64,000 nucleotides of DNA from JAKRSE01 sp943369295. Lineage in GTDB: Bacteria; Armatimonadota; Fimbriimonadia; Fimbriimonadales; Fimbriimonadaceae. The stretch is taken from positions 124,001-188,000 of the forward strand of contig CALRMU020000003.1 in the NCBI GenBank assembly GCA_943369295.1. The letters run 5' to 3'. Shown one piece after another: positions 41,634 through 50,626 of the stretch; the first letter of the stretch is position 1, and every line of letters starts with the position of its first letter. Under the pieces are notes generated by a model. It was not told the DNA's origin, made no database searches, and saw only the letters and a program-made list of their open reading frames with translations. The position numbers were made by a program, and so were the translations under genes.

Positions 41634-41844
41634 GCCACTGTTTGCAGGGTTTCAATTGAGGTTCGGCCGAAACCGGCTGGAGATTCTCTTTTTGATTTCT
41701 GAAGAAGATCTGGAGTCAATCTGAAGGCTCTCTGAAGATTTTTTGAAGAAATGTCCCTAAACCACATGGGCCGTGGGTGCAGATTTCTTAACCACAACGT
41801 TGATAATCGTTGAGGAGGGGCAGCCTTCTCGTCAAAAAACAACT

Positions 41845-42696
41845 ATGTGGAACACGCTGAAAGTCGGATTCTTGCTGACAGCCCTGACCTGTCTCTTTGT
41901 CTTTCTAGGCAACATGCTCGGAGGGCAGATCGGAATGATCATCGCCTTTGTCCTGGCATTGGTTATGAATGGCGGAGCTTTTTGGTTCGGCGACAAGATG
42001 GCGATCATGGCGACCAGAGCCCAGCCGATGGATCGAAGTCAGGCGCCAGAGATCTACCGCATGACGGAGGAACTGGCCGAAAAGGCTGGCATTCCTATGC
42101 CGCGACTCTACTATGTTCCCGACCCAACGCCCAACGCCTTTGCCGTTGGACGCAACCCCAAGGTAGGCATCGTCGCTCTCAACGAGGGTCTGCTTCGCAT
42201 GCTGACCCCAGAAGAGGTTAAGGGAGTCATCGCTCACGAGATTGCTCACATTAAGCATCGAGACACCTTGACTATGGCTATCGTTGCTTCTTTGGCAGGC
42301 GGCATTATGATGGTTGCCAACATCCTTCAGTTCACTGCCTTCTTTATGGGCGGAGATGAGGATTCTCCAAACCCCATCATGCTGCTCGGCATGGCTTTGA
42401 TCGCTCCCATCGCGGCGACCATCATCCAGCTTGCTGTCAGCCGGGCCAGAGAATACGAAGCCGACAAGACAGCTGCTCAGCTAGTTGGAACAGGTCAGGG
42501 CCTGACAAGCGCTCTCCTCAAGTTGGAGAGAGGTTTGTCCGTCATGCCCAGCCACGTTCCCAGCAACCGTGCCCATATGTATATTTCCAGCCCCATCTCT
42601 CGAGGAGGGTTGGCTAATCTTTTCCGAACTCACCCCGCAACTCAGGATCGCGTCAGAAAGTTATCCGAAGTTGAGGCACAACTCCGCAGAGTATAA
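41845..42696 (+). CDS. htpX: Membrane metalloprotease HtpX
   Basis: HtpX degrades damaged inner-membrane proteins. From ATG 41845 the product is 283 aa, the family length. Two N-terminal membrane helices (about 8-50) precede the zinc site HEIAH (131-135) and the third ligand in SRAREYEADK. Two further helices lie between (about 145-195), and HPATQDRVRKL closes the domain. A GAGGAGGGG sequence lies 24 nt upstream, too far for a normal ribosome-binding site. A zinc-ribbon gene follows 12 bp later. Confidence 0.93.
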   Translation: MWNTLKVGFLLTALTCLFVFLGNMLGGQIGMIIAFVLALVMNGGAFWFGDKMAIMATRAQPMDRSQAPEIYRMTEELAEKAGIPMPRLYYVPDPTPNAFAVGRNPKVGIVALNEGLLRMLTPEEVKGVIAHEIAHIKHRDTLTMAIVASLAGGIMMVANILQFTAFFMGGDEDSPNPIMLLGMALIAPIAATIIQLAVSRAREYEADKTAAQLVGTGQGLTSALLKLERGLSVMPSHVPSNRAHMYISSPISRGGLANLFRTHPATQDRVRKLSEVEAQLRRV

Positions 42697-42708
42697 GGCT
42701 GTACAAAC

Positions 42709-43140
42709 ATGAACAAAATCTGTCCGCAGGATCAAATGACGCCCTTGATTATCATTGAGCGCAACGGCATTGAAATTGACTACTGTCCGGCTTGCCGCGG
42801 CGTGTGGCTCGATAGGGGTGAATTGGAGAAGCTCATGGATGGGGCGGCCCAGGCCGTCGCTTTGGCTTCTCAAGGTCAGCCACAGGCTCCACAGGCACCG
42901 CAGGCTCCACAGCCTCAGCAGCCTCAGTATCAGCAGCCCCAATATCAGCAGCCCCAGGCACCACGGCAGGACCCTCTTATGCCCCCGCCCAATGCCTACC
43001 CGCCTCAGCCTAACTACCCCCAGCAGGTTCCACCCGCCTACGGTGCTCAGGCTCCTTATGGCTACAGCGGATCTGGCGGATACAAGCACGGCCGCAAGAA
43101 GAAGCGGGGCTTTTTGGACGATATTTTCGACTTCGATTGA
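42709..43140 (+). CDS. Zinc-ribbon (zf-TFIIB) protein with Gln/Pro-rich tail
   Basis: The 143-aa product has an N-terminal zinc ribbon with CPQDQ and DYCPACRGVWLDRGELEKL (about residues 5-42), the zf-TFIIB/YjdM-like signature. A Gln/Pro/Tyr repeat region (QAPQAP, QPQYQ) spans about 55-115. The end is basic then acidic (KHGRKKKRGFLDDIFDFD). Small proteins with this layout are frequent in several phyla, and their role is unknown. It follows htpX by 12 bp and is closed by a terminator. Confidence 0.82.
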   Translation: MNKICPQDQMTPLIIIERNGIEIDYCPACRGVWLDRGELEKLMDGAAQAVALASQGQPQAPQAPQAPQPQQPQYQQPQYQQPQAPRQDPLMPPPNAYPPQPNYPQQVPPAYGAQAPYGYSGSGGYKHGRKKKRGFLDDIFDFD

Positions 43141-43300
43141 CGCCTCTTTGGAGGAAAGCACTCGAATTTGGAAAAAATTGCAAAACTTTCGCGAATCTTG
43201 AAACAAATGTAAAGATTCATGCGTGGAATGTTTCAAGGAACTTCGGTTCCCAGAACATTAGGGTGGCGCAGACCTCCCAAAGACAAAGACGAGAACTCCT

Positions 43301-43330
43301 TGGCCCCGGAGAAATCCGGGGTCATTTTTT
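43301..43330 (+). terminator. Intrinsic terminator after the htpX/zinc-ribbon operon
   Basis: The stem GGCCCCGGA-GAAA-TCCGGGGTC is followed by a T6 run. It lies 160 nt after the zinc-ribbon stop and 70 nt before the sigma factor ATG. Confidence 0.85.
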
Positions 43331-43400
43331 GTGTCAAGCTGCTGGGACCCTGTGCCGCTTTAGAAACGACCTGTGCGGCGAAGCGTCATTCAGGTGTACC

Positions 43401-44048
43401 ATGTTCGCAAGGCAGGCCGTTCGGCTTGAGTACAGTCCGGCGGCAGGCAAGGAAAGTCCTGCATTGCTGGAAGCTGCTCGAGATTCAGATGAAGCGTTAG
43501 TCGCCTTGGCAAAGGCCGGTGACTACTCAGCGTTCGAAGCCCTCTTCGATCGCCACAGGAATCTTGTGTATCGTTTCGCCTATCAAATGGCTCCGAGACG
43601 AGATGACGCCGAGGACATTGTGCAGGAAGTTTTTGTCCGAGCCTATCAAAACCTGCATCGCTACCGCGACGAAGCCAAGTTCACGACCTGGCTTTTGAGA
43701 ATCGCCAGCAACCTAGGAACCGACAAGGCTCGAATGAGCCAGAGAAGGCATGACCTTGAGCAGAAAGAAGCCAAGGGAAGCCTGACCTGGATGACGGTCG
43801 GAACGACCAAAGATGACCCCCTTGAGAATCTTGATACCGAAAGACGGGTAGAGATTCTTAGAAAGGCCATTACGGCACTACCCGATCATCATAAAACGGT
43901 CATCATCATGCGCGACATCCAAGAAATGGAATACCCTGAGATTTCTGAGATTTTGGGCTGCACCGTTGGCGGTGCGAAACTGAGAGTGCTAAGGGCAAGG
44001 CGGGCCCTGAGAGACCGTATGCTGCCTATGATGGAGGATGAAAGTTGA
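43401..44048 (+). CDS. ECF-type RNA polymerase sigma factor
   Basis: The 215-aa product from ATG 43401 has sigma region 2 (DYSAFEALFDRHRNLVYRF, DAEDIVQEVFVRAYQNLHRY, FTTWLLRIASN) and region 4 (LPDHHKTVIIMRDIQEMEYPEISEILG). The domain order of an ECF/SigW-like factor is complete, and there is no region 3. A longer frame from 43137 would read through the terminator hairpin and is rejected. The stop overlaps the next gene as TTGA, the expected place for its anti-sigma factor. The target regulon is unknown; an envelope stress role is suggested by the neighbours. Confidence 0.92.
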   Translation: MFARQAVRLEYSPAAGKESPALLEAARDSDEALVALAKAGDYSAFEALFDRHRNLVYRFAYQMAPRRDDAEDIVQEVFVRAYQNLHRYRDEAKFTTWLLRIASNLGTDKARMSQRRHDLEQKEAKGSLTWMTVGTTKDDPLENLDTERRVEILRKAITALPDHHKTVIIMRDIQEMEYPEISEILGCTVGGAKLRVLRARRALRDRMLPMMEDES

Positions 44049-44848
44049 AACATCTTCACGATGACGAACTCTTGATGTCGGCCCTCGATGGGATCGACGA
44101 CCTGGATTTGAGCCAGCTTGATGCCAAGCAGGCCAAGGAATTCCAGGCTCTCAGCCTCTTGAAGTCTGACCTCAAACTTCTCAACGATATTCCCGAGTGT
44201 CAGCTTTCAAGTGAAAGACTTCGCCGCAGGATTCTTGAAGAGGGAATGCAGCCTAAGGCTCAGCCCAAGGGATGGTTCTGGTTTGCATCTGCTGGCGCAA
44301 TTTCCTGCGCTGGCATGGCAGCAGCGGCAGCAATGATTTGGAACTGGTACCAGCCTGCTCCCTCCTCTCAAACACAGACCCTGGCTTTGAATACAGAAAA
44401 GGCTGCCTCATCTGCGACTCTTGAACCAGGGAAAACTCTTGTTCAACCTGAAGCTGTGGCTGTGCCAGTCAAGTCGGAAGAGACACCTGTGGCTGCCGTC
44501 AATGAGAAGGTAGAGCCGAGAAGGGAGTCGAGAAAGAGCAGCTCAAGGCCGATCCGAATCAGAATCAATCGGCCAGTGATGACTGTTGCTTCAACGGCTG
44601 GCGAAGGCGTCGGCTATCTGACTAAGCAGGCCTCTGCACAGTCTTCTGCCGCCCCCGCACCAGCTCAAATTTCTTCGGATGCCATGCCAGAAATGGAGAC
44701 GAACGGCACTGCCGCTGCCTCAGTTCAGCCTGCGATGGCGTCGAAAACTACCCCGGGCGGACGACCTGCGTCAGTGGTTGTCATTAGTCAATCCTCGACC
44801 CCCGAACCCACTGTGGAGTCAGCTGGACATGTCGTTTTTGGCGGTTAG
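44045..44848 (+). CDS. Putative membrane-bound anti-sigma factor
   Basis: The start is TTG, overlapping the sigma gene by 4 bp. The 267-aa product has a short cytoplasmic N-terminal part (about 1-75) starting MKHLHDDELLMSALDG, typical of anti-sigma domains but without the His-Cys zinc motif. One membrane helix follows (about 78-100), then a long Ala/Ser/Pro-rich extracytoplasmic tail with basic patches. Its length and topology resemble RseA-type regulators. The assignment is by operon position and topology; direct domain evidence is weak. Confidence 0.72.
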   Translation: MKHLHDDELLMSALDGIDDLDLSQLDAKQAKEFQALSLLKSDLKLLNDIPECQLSSERLRRRILEEGMQPKAQPKGWFWFASAGAISCAGMAAAAAMIWNWYQPAPSSQTQTLALNTEKAASSATLEPGKTLVQPEAVAVPVKSEETPVAAVNEKVEPRRESRKSSSRPIRIRINRPVMTVASTAGEGVGYLTKQASAQSSAAPAPAQISSDAMPEMETNGTAAASVQPAMASKTTPGGRPASVVVISQSSTPEPTVESAGHVVFGG

Positions 44849-45902
44849 TCTTGGCTGGCTGATCATTCAGCCAGTGGGTGCGAACCAGCAGGAAGCTCTG
44901 TGGAACAGAGTCCAGCGAAGTGTGGCTGTGGCCAGCCAAGGTGGACTTGCGACCGGAGTCGGAGTTCTGCTGGATCCAGCCGGCACCTTTCTCTTTCAGA
45001 GATCCGGGCTTTCGGGCAGTCAGCCTTGGAACATAACAATTGCAGGAAAATCGATTCAAGTCATGCTCGTCGCCGAGGATGATGAGACGGGTCTGGCTTT
45101 AGTTCGCTCGCCACAATGGAATTCCGCCTACGGCTCTCCGATTAGGATGGCGGCCGATGGCCCGTTAAAGGGTGATCGAATCCTTGCCGTGACGCCAAGA
45201 GGTCCGAGAACGGCTCAGGTCAGCGAAGGACTTATTGTAGGGCAGTTGAAGCCATCACTTCGCTATGTGCCCTTAAGCGAGATCAAGCTTGAAGACATGA
45301 GCGGCCAGATTGCGGGTTCGGCAGCCTTTAATGGCCGCGGCGAACTGGTCGGGATGATCAGTGCTCTTCAAGCTGAAGCCCCTTCCCCAACCGGACGTGG
45401 TGGAGGCTCTGGAAGTGGATTTGCCACCCCAGGGGCTCTGAAGAGTGCTGATGATTCATTGAAGATTCTCATGATGGAGAATTCCAGCAAGTTCGGACCT
45501 GGCGTCTTGACTGTTGGCTATGCCTACGGTCCTGACCTTTTGGACCGAGTCTTTTCTGGTCTCTCTTCACCTTCGGGAAGAGTTCAGCACCCTTCCATTG
45601 GCATCTTCTTCAAGAAAGCAGTCGATGGTGGTGCAGCCTTGGAAGTGGTTATGCCCGGCAGTCCTGCGGCTGATGCCGGACTCAAGGTGGGAGATGTCAT
45701 TCTCTCTGCCGCAGGTTCGAAGGTTGCTGGACCAGTTGAACTGGCTGTGATTCTCTTCAACCAGAAGGTTGGGGGAACAATCACACTCAAGGTTCGCCGA
45801 GGTCAGTCTGTTTCAGACGTTAATGTGGTTGTCGGCGTTCAAGCCTCTGATGAGAACCTTAAGTCCTCGACCAGCCAACGAAAGCTCGAACGTCCGTTGT
45901 AA
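44829..45902 (+). CDS. HtrA-like PDZ protein with degenerate protease domain
   Basis: The 357-aa product from ATG 44829 overlaps the anti-sigma gene by 20 bp. A signal peptide (about 1-18) is followed by a trypsin-like fold (about 25-195) and a C-terminal PDZ domain (about 250-340, SPAADAGLKVGDVILSAAG). In HtrA the catalytic sites are TNNHV, TDLAV and GNSGGP; here the matching segments read FQRSGL, TGLAL and AGSAAF, so His, Asp and Ser all appear lost. It may sense or bind unfolded envelope proteins rather than cleave them. The 3' end overlaps convergent recJ by 64 bp. Confidence 0.78.
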   Translation: MSFLAVSLGWLIIQPVGANQQEALWNRVQRSVAVASQGGLATGVGVLLDPAGTFLFQRSGLSGSQPWNITIAGKSIQVMLVAEDDETGLALVRSPQWNSAYGSPIRMAADGPLKGDRILAVTPRGPRTAQVSEGLIVGQLKPSLRYVPLSEIKLEDMSGQIAGSAAFNGRGELVGMISALQAEAPSPTGRGGGSGSGFATPGALKSADDSLKILMMENSSKFGPGVLTVGYAYGPDLLDRVFSGLSSPSGRVQHPSIGIFFKKAVDGGAALEVVMPGSPAADAGLKVGDVILSAAGSKVAGPVELAVILFNQKVGGTITLKVRRGQSVSDVNVVVGVQASDENLKSSTSQRKLERPL

Positions 45903-47578
45903 ACATTGAACTCTGGCTGAAAGACGATATCAATATCTCGTCCCATCATCGCTTCTGCTTCCTGGCCTCTTCTAAAAATGAAGCCAGGAATTTCTTTTTG
46001 CCCGAACTCAAGAACCAGCCGAGCATGCTCTGGCGACCTCAAAGGGTAGTGCCCCACGATCCTCACCTTGCGAGCCAAGAAGTAGGGGGGTGGGTTTGCT
46101 TCACCAAAGGGCTCGAGCATCGCCATTGCCTCTGTGTCAGCTGGGCTGGCTTCACCCGGAAAGACTTCACATTCGATCACGCGCTTCGGAGTCAGGTCTT
46201 CTTGTGTCAGCAGGCTTCCAGCTCTTTCTTGAATCGCGCTTCTGAAGTCTTCAATAGACTGCTGTCGGAGGCTGAAACCTGCCGCCATCGCGTGTCCCCC
46301 ACCACCAAGGATGTGAGAGGAAGCGTCATTAAGAGCGTCGGCAAGATGGAAGCCAGGGATGCTGCGAGCCGAGCCCCTGCCTACTCCTTCTTCGTTCAAG
46401 GAGATGACAAAGGCGGGCCTGTAGAAGGTTTCAACTAATCGCGAAGCCACCAACCCAACCATGCCTGGATGCCAGCCCTTGTTTTCGATAACCAGGGCGG
46501 CTGCATCGTGCATGCCACGCTCAAGAATCAGCTGGATGGCTTCGTTCTGCATGCGGCTGGTTTCATCTCGACGCTCTTGATTGATAGTGTTCAGCTGCTG
46601 GGCGATTGCTGTGGCTTGATTGAAATCCTCCGTGAGCATCATTGTCAGGGCAATGTCGGCATCGTCGATTCGACCAGCGGCGTTAATTCTTGGTGCTAGT
46701 TGGAAGCCGATATGCCTGGGAGTCAGGCTGCCCGAGACTGTATCTAAGTTAGCGGCGGTGAGTAGAGCCCTGATTCCTGGCTTTTTGCTTTCTTTCAGCA
46801 CAGGCAGACCATGTCGAGTGATGATTCGATTCTCATCAACCAAAGGCATCACGTCTGCGACTGTTCCGAGAACAGCAAGGTCAAGAAAGGCTCGATGATA
46901 GTGTTTGTCTTCGAAGCCTAGCTCGCGGGAAATGCCAAGACAGAGCTTGTAGACAATTCCCGCCCCACAGAGAACATCAAATGGATAGGGGGAATCGGGT
47001 CTGTGGGGGTTTACCACTGCCAAAGCGTCGGGAAGGGTTTCTTTGAGTTCATGGTGGTCTGTCACGACCGCCTTCATTCCAGCCTCCTTGACTAGATCAA
47101 GCTGCTCATGGGCAGAGATTCCACAGTCACAGGTGAGGAAGAGCGAGGCTCCTTGATCCTTCGCCCACTGAACCGCCATCTTGTGGATTCCGTAGCCCTC
47201 TTTCATTCGGTGAGGGACGTGGGGAATGATTTCGCATTTGATGCGCCTGAGGAACCTTGTAAAGATCGCAGTCGATGTGACTCCATCCGTGTCGTAGTCG
47301 CCGTGGACGTAGATCGTCTCTCCTTTCTCACGGGCGGCAAGAATTTCCTTAACGGCGGGATCGTAGTCGGGCAGCAGCCGAGGATCATGCAGATCTTCGA
47401 GCCGAGGGTTGAGAAACTTATGAGCTTCCGCCGGTTCGGAAAGACCGCGGGAAACGAGCACGGCTGCGACCAGAGGCGGGATGCCCAGTTCGTTAGACAG
47501 CCTCTGTTCTTTGGCCGAATCTCTGGGGCCAACCTGCCAGATCGAGAGGGGCAGGGAAGGAACCTTAAGCTCAGACAT
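45839..47578 (-). CDS. recJ: Single-stranded-DNA-specific exonuclease RecJ
   Basis: RecJ is a 5'-3' exonuclease on single-stranded DNA used in RecF-pathway recombination and repair. The 579-aa product has the DHH core with VHGDYDTDG (91-99), CDCGIS, TDHHELKE (Asp174-His175-His176) and the DHHA1 part with GGGGHAMAAGFSL near residue 420. The OB-fold C-terminus is present. The start overlaps the Nudix stop by one base (TAATG). Length is normal. Confidence 0.95.
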   Translation of the reverse strand: MSELKVPSLPLSIWQVGPRDSAKEQRLSNELGIPPLVAAVLVSRGLSEPAEAHKFLNPRLEDLHDPRLLPDYDPAVKEILAAREKGETIYVHGDYDTDGVTSTAIFTRFLRRIKCEIIPHVPHRMKEGYGIHKMAVQWAKDQGASLFLTCDCGISAHEQLDLVKEAGMKAVVTDHHELKETLPDALAVVNPHRPDSPYPFDVLCGAGIVYKLCLGISRELGFEDKHYHRAFLDLAVLGTVADVMPLVDENRIITRHGLPVLKESKKPGIRALLTAANLDTVSGSLTPRHIGFQLAPRINAAGRIDDADIALTMMLTEDFNQATAIAQQLNTINQERRDETSRMQNEAIQLILERGMHDAAALVIENKGWHPGMVGLVASRLVETFYRPAFVISLNEEGVGRGSARSIPGFHLADALNDASSHILGGGGHAMAAGFSLRQQSIEDFRSAIQERAGSLLTQEDLTPKRVIECEVFPGEASPADTEAMAMLEPFGEANPPPYFLARKVRIVGHYPLRSPEHARLVLEFGQKEIPGFIFRRGQEAEAMMGRDIDIVFQPEFNVYNGRSSFRWLVEDLRFSSEA

Positions 47579-48030
47579 TAACTCTCTGCTCCAGCAAGGC
47601 TCAAAAGCTCTCCATCTGCCTGCCAGGCAGCAAGGGCAGTCCTTACCAGTCCAACCGCGTTTTTCTCACCGATCGCATCGAGGGGCACCCATTCAGGCAG
47701 ATCCGTCGATCCTCCAACCTCGGCCACCAGTTCGCTAGAATCAGCCTCACCCTGATAAATGATTCGAATGCTGTACATTTCGCCTTCTTTACTGGGGCCG
47801 CAGACAGTATCCACGGCTAGAAGTCGGGTCAGCTTCACTTCAAGTCCAGTTTCTTCAAAGACTTCTCTTCGGCAGCCATCCTCGGTGTTCTCGCCGAAAT
47901 CCAGTCCACCGCCAGGCAGAGTCCACTGCCCCATGTTGTGGTCTTCGCAGAGTCGGCAGAGAAGAACCATGTCGTCCTTCACGATCCAAGCGTATGCTGC
48001 TGGACGAATGATTTTTTGACTGCCGGACAT
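47578..48030 (-). CDS. Nudix hydrolase
   Basis: The 150-aa protein has a complete Nudix box at residues 41-63 (GGLDFGEN...REVFEETGLEV) on a MutT-like fold, with the Mg-binding Glu residues intact. It probably hydrolyses a nucleoside diphosphate derivative in the cytoplasm; the exact substrate cannot be read. It is translationally coupled to recJ, so a housecleaning role for damaged nucleotides next to DNA repair is reasonable but inferred. Confidence 0.9.
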   Translation of the reverse strand: MSGSQKIIRPAAYAWIVKDDMVLLCRLCEDHNMGQWTLPGGGLDFGENTEDGCRREVFEETGLEVKLTRLLAVDTVCGPSKEGEMYSIRIIYQGEADSSELVAEVGGSTDLPEWVPLDAIGEKNAVGLVRTALAAWQADGELLSLAGAES

Positions 48031-48126
48031 AGGGTTTATGATGACTCGGCAGGCAGGAAGTGGGACAGCCTTCTCCCTATCTATCGAGGCAGACAGGCCG
48101 ATCCGTCATCATCCACTTTAATTGCT

Positions 48127-48156
48127 GCTTTAGTTTTTGCTAAAGCTAGTTACAAT
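48127..48156 (+). promoter_or_regulatory. Perfect 7-bp dyad overlapping a -10-like site
   Basis: GCTTTAG-TTTTTG-CTAAAGC (48127-48146) is followed by TACAAT (48151-48156), 28 nt before the ATG at 48184. It could be an operator over the promoter of the MGMT-like gene. Confidence 0.4.
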
Positions 48157-48183
48157 TCTAATAAGTCACACCGAGGTGACGAA

Positions 48184-48687
48184 ATGAAAACTAAGAAGCC
48201 AGCGAGAGAAAGAATCTGCCGGGCTCAAGAATCGAGAATTCTTCCGATTCCAGAGACTATGGAGGAGAGGTGGGGGAAGGGAACCATGCTCATTCCTGCT
48301 CCGCTTGAGCTGGAAGCCCTGATCCGGGAGATTCCGAAAGGCATTGTCGTCTCTGTTCTGGAGATCCGTCATGAGCTTGCGAGGCGGCACCATGTAGACA
48401 TGACCTGCCCCCTTGTGACAGAACTCTATTGGCGCATGATCGCTGAGGCCGCCCTTGAAGATGATCGGGACGGGGTAGAAGATGTGACTCCTTACTGGAG
48501 AGTCGTTCGAGATGACGGTTCATTGAATGCCAAACTTCCTGGAGGAATACGGGTCCAGGCGGATCGGCTGCTTTTGGAGGGTCATCTTCTGCTTAGGTCA
48601 AGAACGTCTCAGAGGCTCCGCGTGCCCTTTCAATCTGAGGATCGTCCGCCCCTTTGGCTAAAGGCTTCAGGATTTTCTCATTATTGA
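48184..48687 (+). CDS. MGMT-family alkyltransferase-like protein lacking the active-site cysteine
   Basis: The 167-aa product from ATG 48184 has GAGGTGAC as ribosome-binding site. The middle and C-terminal part matches the DNA-binding domain of O6-alkylguanine-DNA alkyltransferases: a helix-turn-helix region (about 45-70, PKGIVVSVLEIRHELARRH), then TPYWRV (102-107) where the catalytic PCHRV motif sits in active enzymes, then GG-x-x-x-QADRLLLEGH. The Cys is replaced, so it should bind but not repair alkylated bases, like ATL proteins that recruit nucleotide excision repair. The N-terminal 35 residues are unique. Confidence 0.75.
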   Translation: MKTKKPARERICRAQESRILPIPETMEERWGKGTMLIPAPLELEALIREIPKGIVVSVLEIRHELARRHHVDMTCPLVTELYWRMIAEAALEDDRDGVEDVTPYWRVVRDDGSLNAKLPGGIRVQADRLLLEGHLLLRSRTSQRLRVPFQSEDRPPLWLKASGFSHY

Positions 48688-48743
48688 CTTTTGCCAAGGG
48701 TTTTGAGAGGTAAGGGGCGTTAGAATCTGCAGAGGAGTGAACA

Positions 48744-49565
48744 ATGCTTAGTTTGATCCTAGCAGGCACCGTAATGACCCAATCACTTGGAGGCAAAGAC
48801 CCTAACGCTGGCAAGATCCTGACCCAAGGGCCAGATCCGAAAATCGGACGCAAGTTGATTTGGAACGACGAGTTCGACAAGAACGGCCGCCCTGACCCTG
48901 CTAAGTGGGGATTCGAAGTGGGCAAGATTCGCAACAACGAAGTTCAGTTCTACACCAAGGACCGGGACAAGAATAGTCGCGTCGAAAACGGCAGGCTGGT
49001 CATTGAGGCTCACAAAGAACAATTTGAGGGAGCTACGGTGACCTCGGCAAGTCTGACAAGCAATCAGGCATGGACCGGGGTTTACGTGGAGGCCAAAGCC
49101 AAGGTGCCGACCGGGGTAGGAACCTGGCCTGCGATCTGGATGCTCGGAGACTCGATTCGTCAGAAAGGCGACAAGCACATCGGCTGGCCCTTGTGCGGCG
49201 AAATTGATATCCTTGAGAATGTCGGCTTCGACCCAGATCGAGTTCACTTTAACATTCATACAGCAGCCTACAACCATTCCATTGGAACAGGCAAAGGAAC
49301 ATCAATCGTTGTCCCAAGGGTTTGGGAGGAATTCCAAACTTATGGTGTGGACATGAAGCCGGACCGACTGGACTTTTACTTTAACGGAAAAAAGGTCTTC
49401 ACCTACGCAAAGGAAAGTGATGACAAGAGGGCCTGGCCATTTGATGACCCCCATTACATCATTCTCAACCTGGCCATTGGCGGAGCCTGGGGCGGGCAGA
49501 AAGGGGTTGATGAAAGCATTTTCCCGGCCAAATACTTGATTGACTACGTGAGAGTCTATCGCTAG
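48744..49565 (+). CDS. Exported glycoside hydrolase family 16 protein (beta-glucanase-like)
   Basis: The 273-aa product starts with a weak signal peptide (MLSLILAGTVMTQS). It carries the GH16 jelly-roll core with WNDEFD, GTWPAIWMLG and the catalytic motif GEIDILE (152-158), where Glu153 is the nucleophile, Asp155 assists and Glu158 is the acid/base. WPFDDPHYIILNLAIGG and the final YVRVYR are typical. Likely substrates are beta-1,3 or mixed-linkage glucans; agarase or carrageenase use cannot be excluded. GAGGAG lies 7-8 nt before the ATG. Confidence 0.9.
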   Translation: MLSLILAGTVMTQSLGGKDPNAGKILTQGPDPKIGRKLIWNDEFDKNGRPDPAKWGFEVGKIRNNEVQFYTKDRDKNSRVENGRLVIEAHKEQFEGATVTSASLTSNQAWTGVYVEAKAKVPTGVGTWPAIWMLGDSIRQKGDKHIGWPLCGEIDILENVGFDPDRVHFNIHTAAYNHSIGTGKGTSIVVPRVWEEFQTYGVDMKPDRLDFYFNGKKVFTYAKESDDKRAWPFDDPHYIILNLAIGGAWGGQKGVDESIFPAKYLIDYVRVYR

Positions 49566-49680
49566 CTTCTGGCTCAAAGACTGGATAGCTGGGGCAGTCA
49601 ACAAATCAGGCTACAGCCGCCTGACTTGATGGCATACTTCTTGCTGTCTAGAGGCTAAGTCCTACTCAGGCGGAACCTTT

Positions 49681-50541
49681 ATGAGTTCAAAGCTTTTTCG
49701 GCCCCTGGCCATCGCAGCAGCTTTTACCTTGGCTGCAGTCTCTCTCGCACAAGCTCAGGTCTACATGGTCGCTCACCAGGACGACTGGCCTTTATTCATG
49801 GGCCACAAAGCCTTCGAAGATATCAGCACTAACAAGCAGTGTGTCTTCATTTACACGACCGCTGGCGAAGCCGGTATGAAGACTGGTGGCTGGGGATCAA
49901 TTCCCTACTTCCGAGCAAGAGAAGAAGCCGCAATGCACGGCCTCCGGCTTCCCTCCAACCTCATCGAGCAGTGGTTCCCTGCCGATGTTACATCTCGAAT
50001 CAGGATCAATAATCGAAACATCACGGTTATGACCCACCGAAACACCACGAGCTATTTCATTCGACTCCAGGATGGCAAGGTTTCGGGCGAAGGCTACGAC
50101 GACAACCGGAATCAGAGCCTGAAGAGGCTGCGTCTTGGTTTGGTCAGCCCGCTGACAGCCATCGATGGTTCAGCCTCCTATGCCAGGTGGTCGGACATGG
50201 TCACCACCATGAAAGCGATTCTTGCTCGCCATGGCACCGGGGCGACCATCAATACTCATGATTTCAATGAGGTCTTCAACCCAAATGATCACTCAGACCA
50301 CTTTGAGACAGGCCGACTTGCTCGCGATGCCGCCATTGGAACAGCCAGCAGAATGAGATACTGGCTTGGCTACGAAAGTGCAAGCCACGAGCCTAACTTG
50401 AGCACTGAGCAGATTCAGGAGAAGTACGGCGTCTACGGTGCCCACATTGCCACTATGAGCCGTTATGGCTACAACATTGGTTGGGATTACGGACATCGCG
50501 CCTATCTGACTAGAGGCATTTTTAGAGAATCGACGCCTTAA
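49681..50541 (+). CDS. Exported PIG-L family deacetylase
   Basis: The 286-aa product has a clear signal peptide (about 1-26, cleaved after AQA). A PIG-L/LmbE domain follows with the zinc motif AHQDD (31-35) and the second ligand in HSDH (204-207). TTAGEAG near residue 60 is also family-typical. PIG-L enzymes remove N-acetyl groups from sugar substrates; export suggests action on envelope or environmental glycans. The HPDDE motif reads HQDDW here, which keeps the His-Asp metal ligands. It lies between GH16 and an alpha/beta hydrolase, all on the plus strand but separated by over 80 bp. Confidence 0.85.
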   Translation: MSSKLFRPLAIAAAFTLAAVSLAQAQVYMVAHQDDWPLFMGHKAFEDISTNKQCVFIYTTAGEAGMKTGGWGSIPYFRAREEAAMHGLRLPSNLIEQWFPADVTSRIRINNRNITVMTHRNTTSYFIRLQDGKVSGEGYDDNRNQSLKRLRLGLVSPLTAIDGSASYARWSDMVTTMKAILARHGTGATINTHDFNEVFNPNDHSDHFETGRLARDAAIGTASRMRYWLGYESASHEPNLSTEQIQEKYGVYGAHIATMSRYGYNIGWDYGHRAYLTRGIFRESTP

Positions 50542-50613
50542 GGCAAACTCCTCCTCCTGCAGCAGGCCCTCTTTTGCTTCGGCAGGGGAGGGCTTGTGCA
50601 GTTCTGGCAGAGC

Positions 50614-50619
50614 TAAACT
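50614..50619 (+). promoter_or_regulatory. Putative leaderless -10 element (TAAACT)
   Basis: TAAACT ends 7 nt before the GTG at 50627 and supports that start for the hydrolase gene. Confidence 0.4.
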
Positions 50620-50626
50620 AGTGGCT

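Noticed and set aside
43137..43400. Longer sigma factor starting at 43137
   Set aside because: The extra 88 codons would translate the terminator hairpin and its T-run, and sigma homology begins only after the ATG at 43401.
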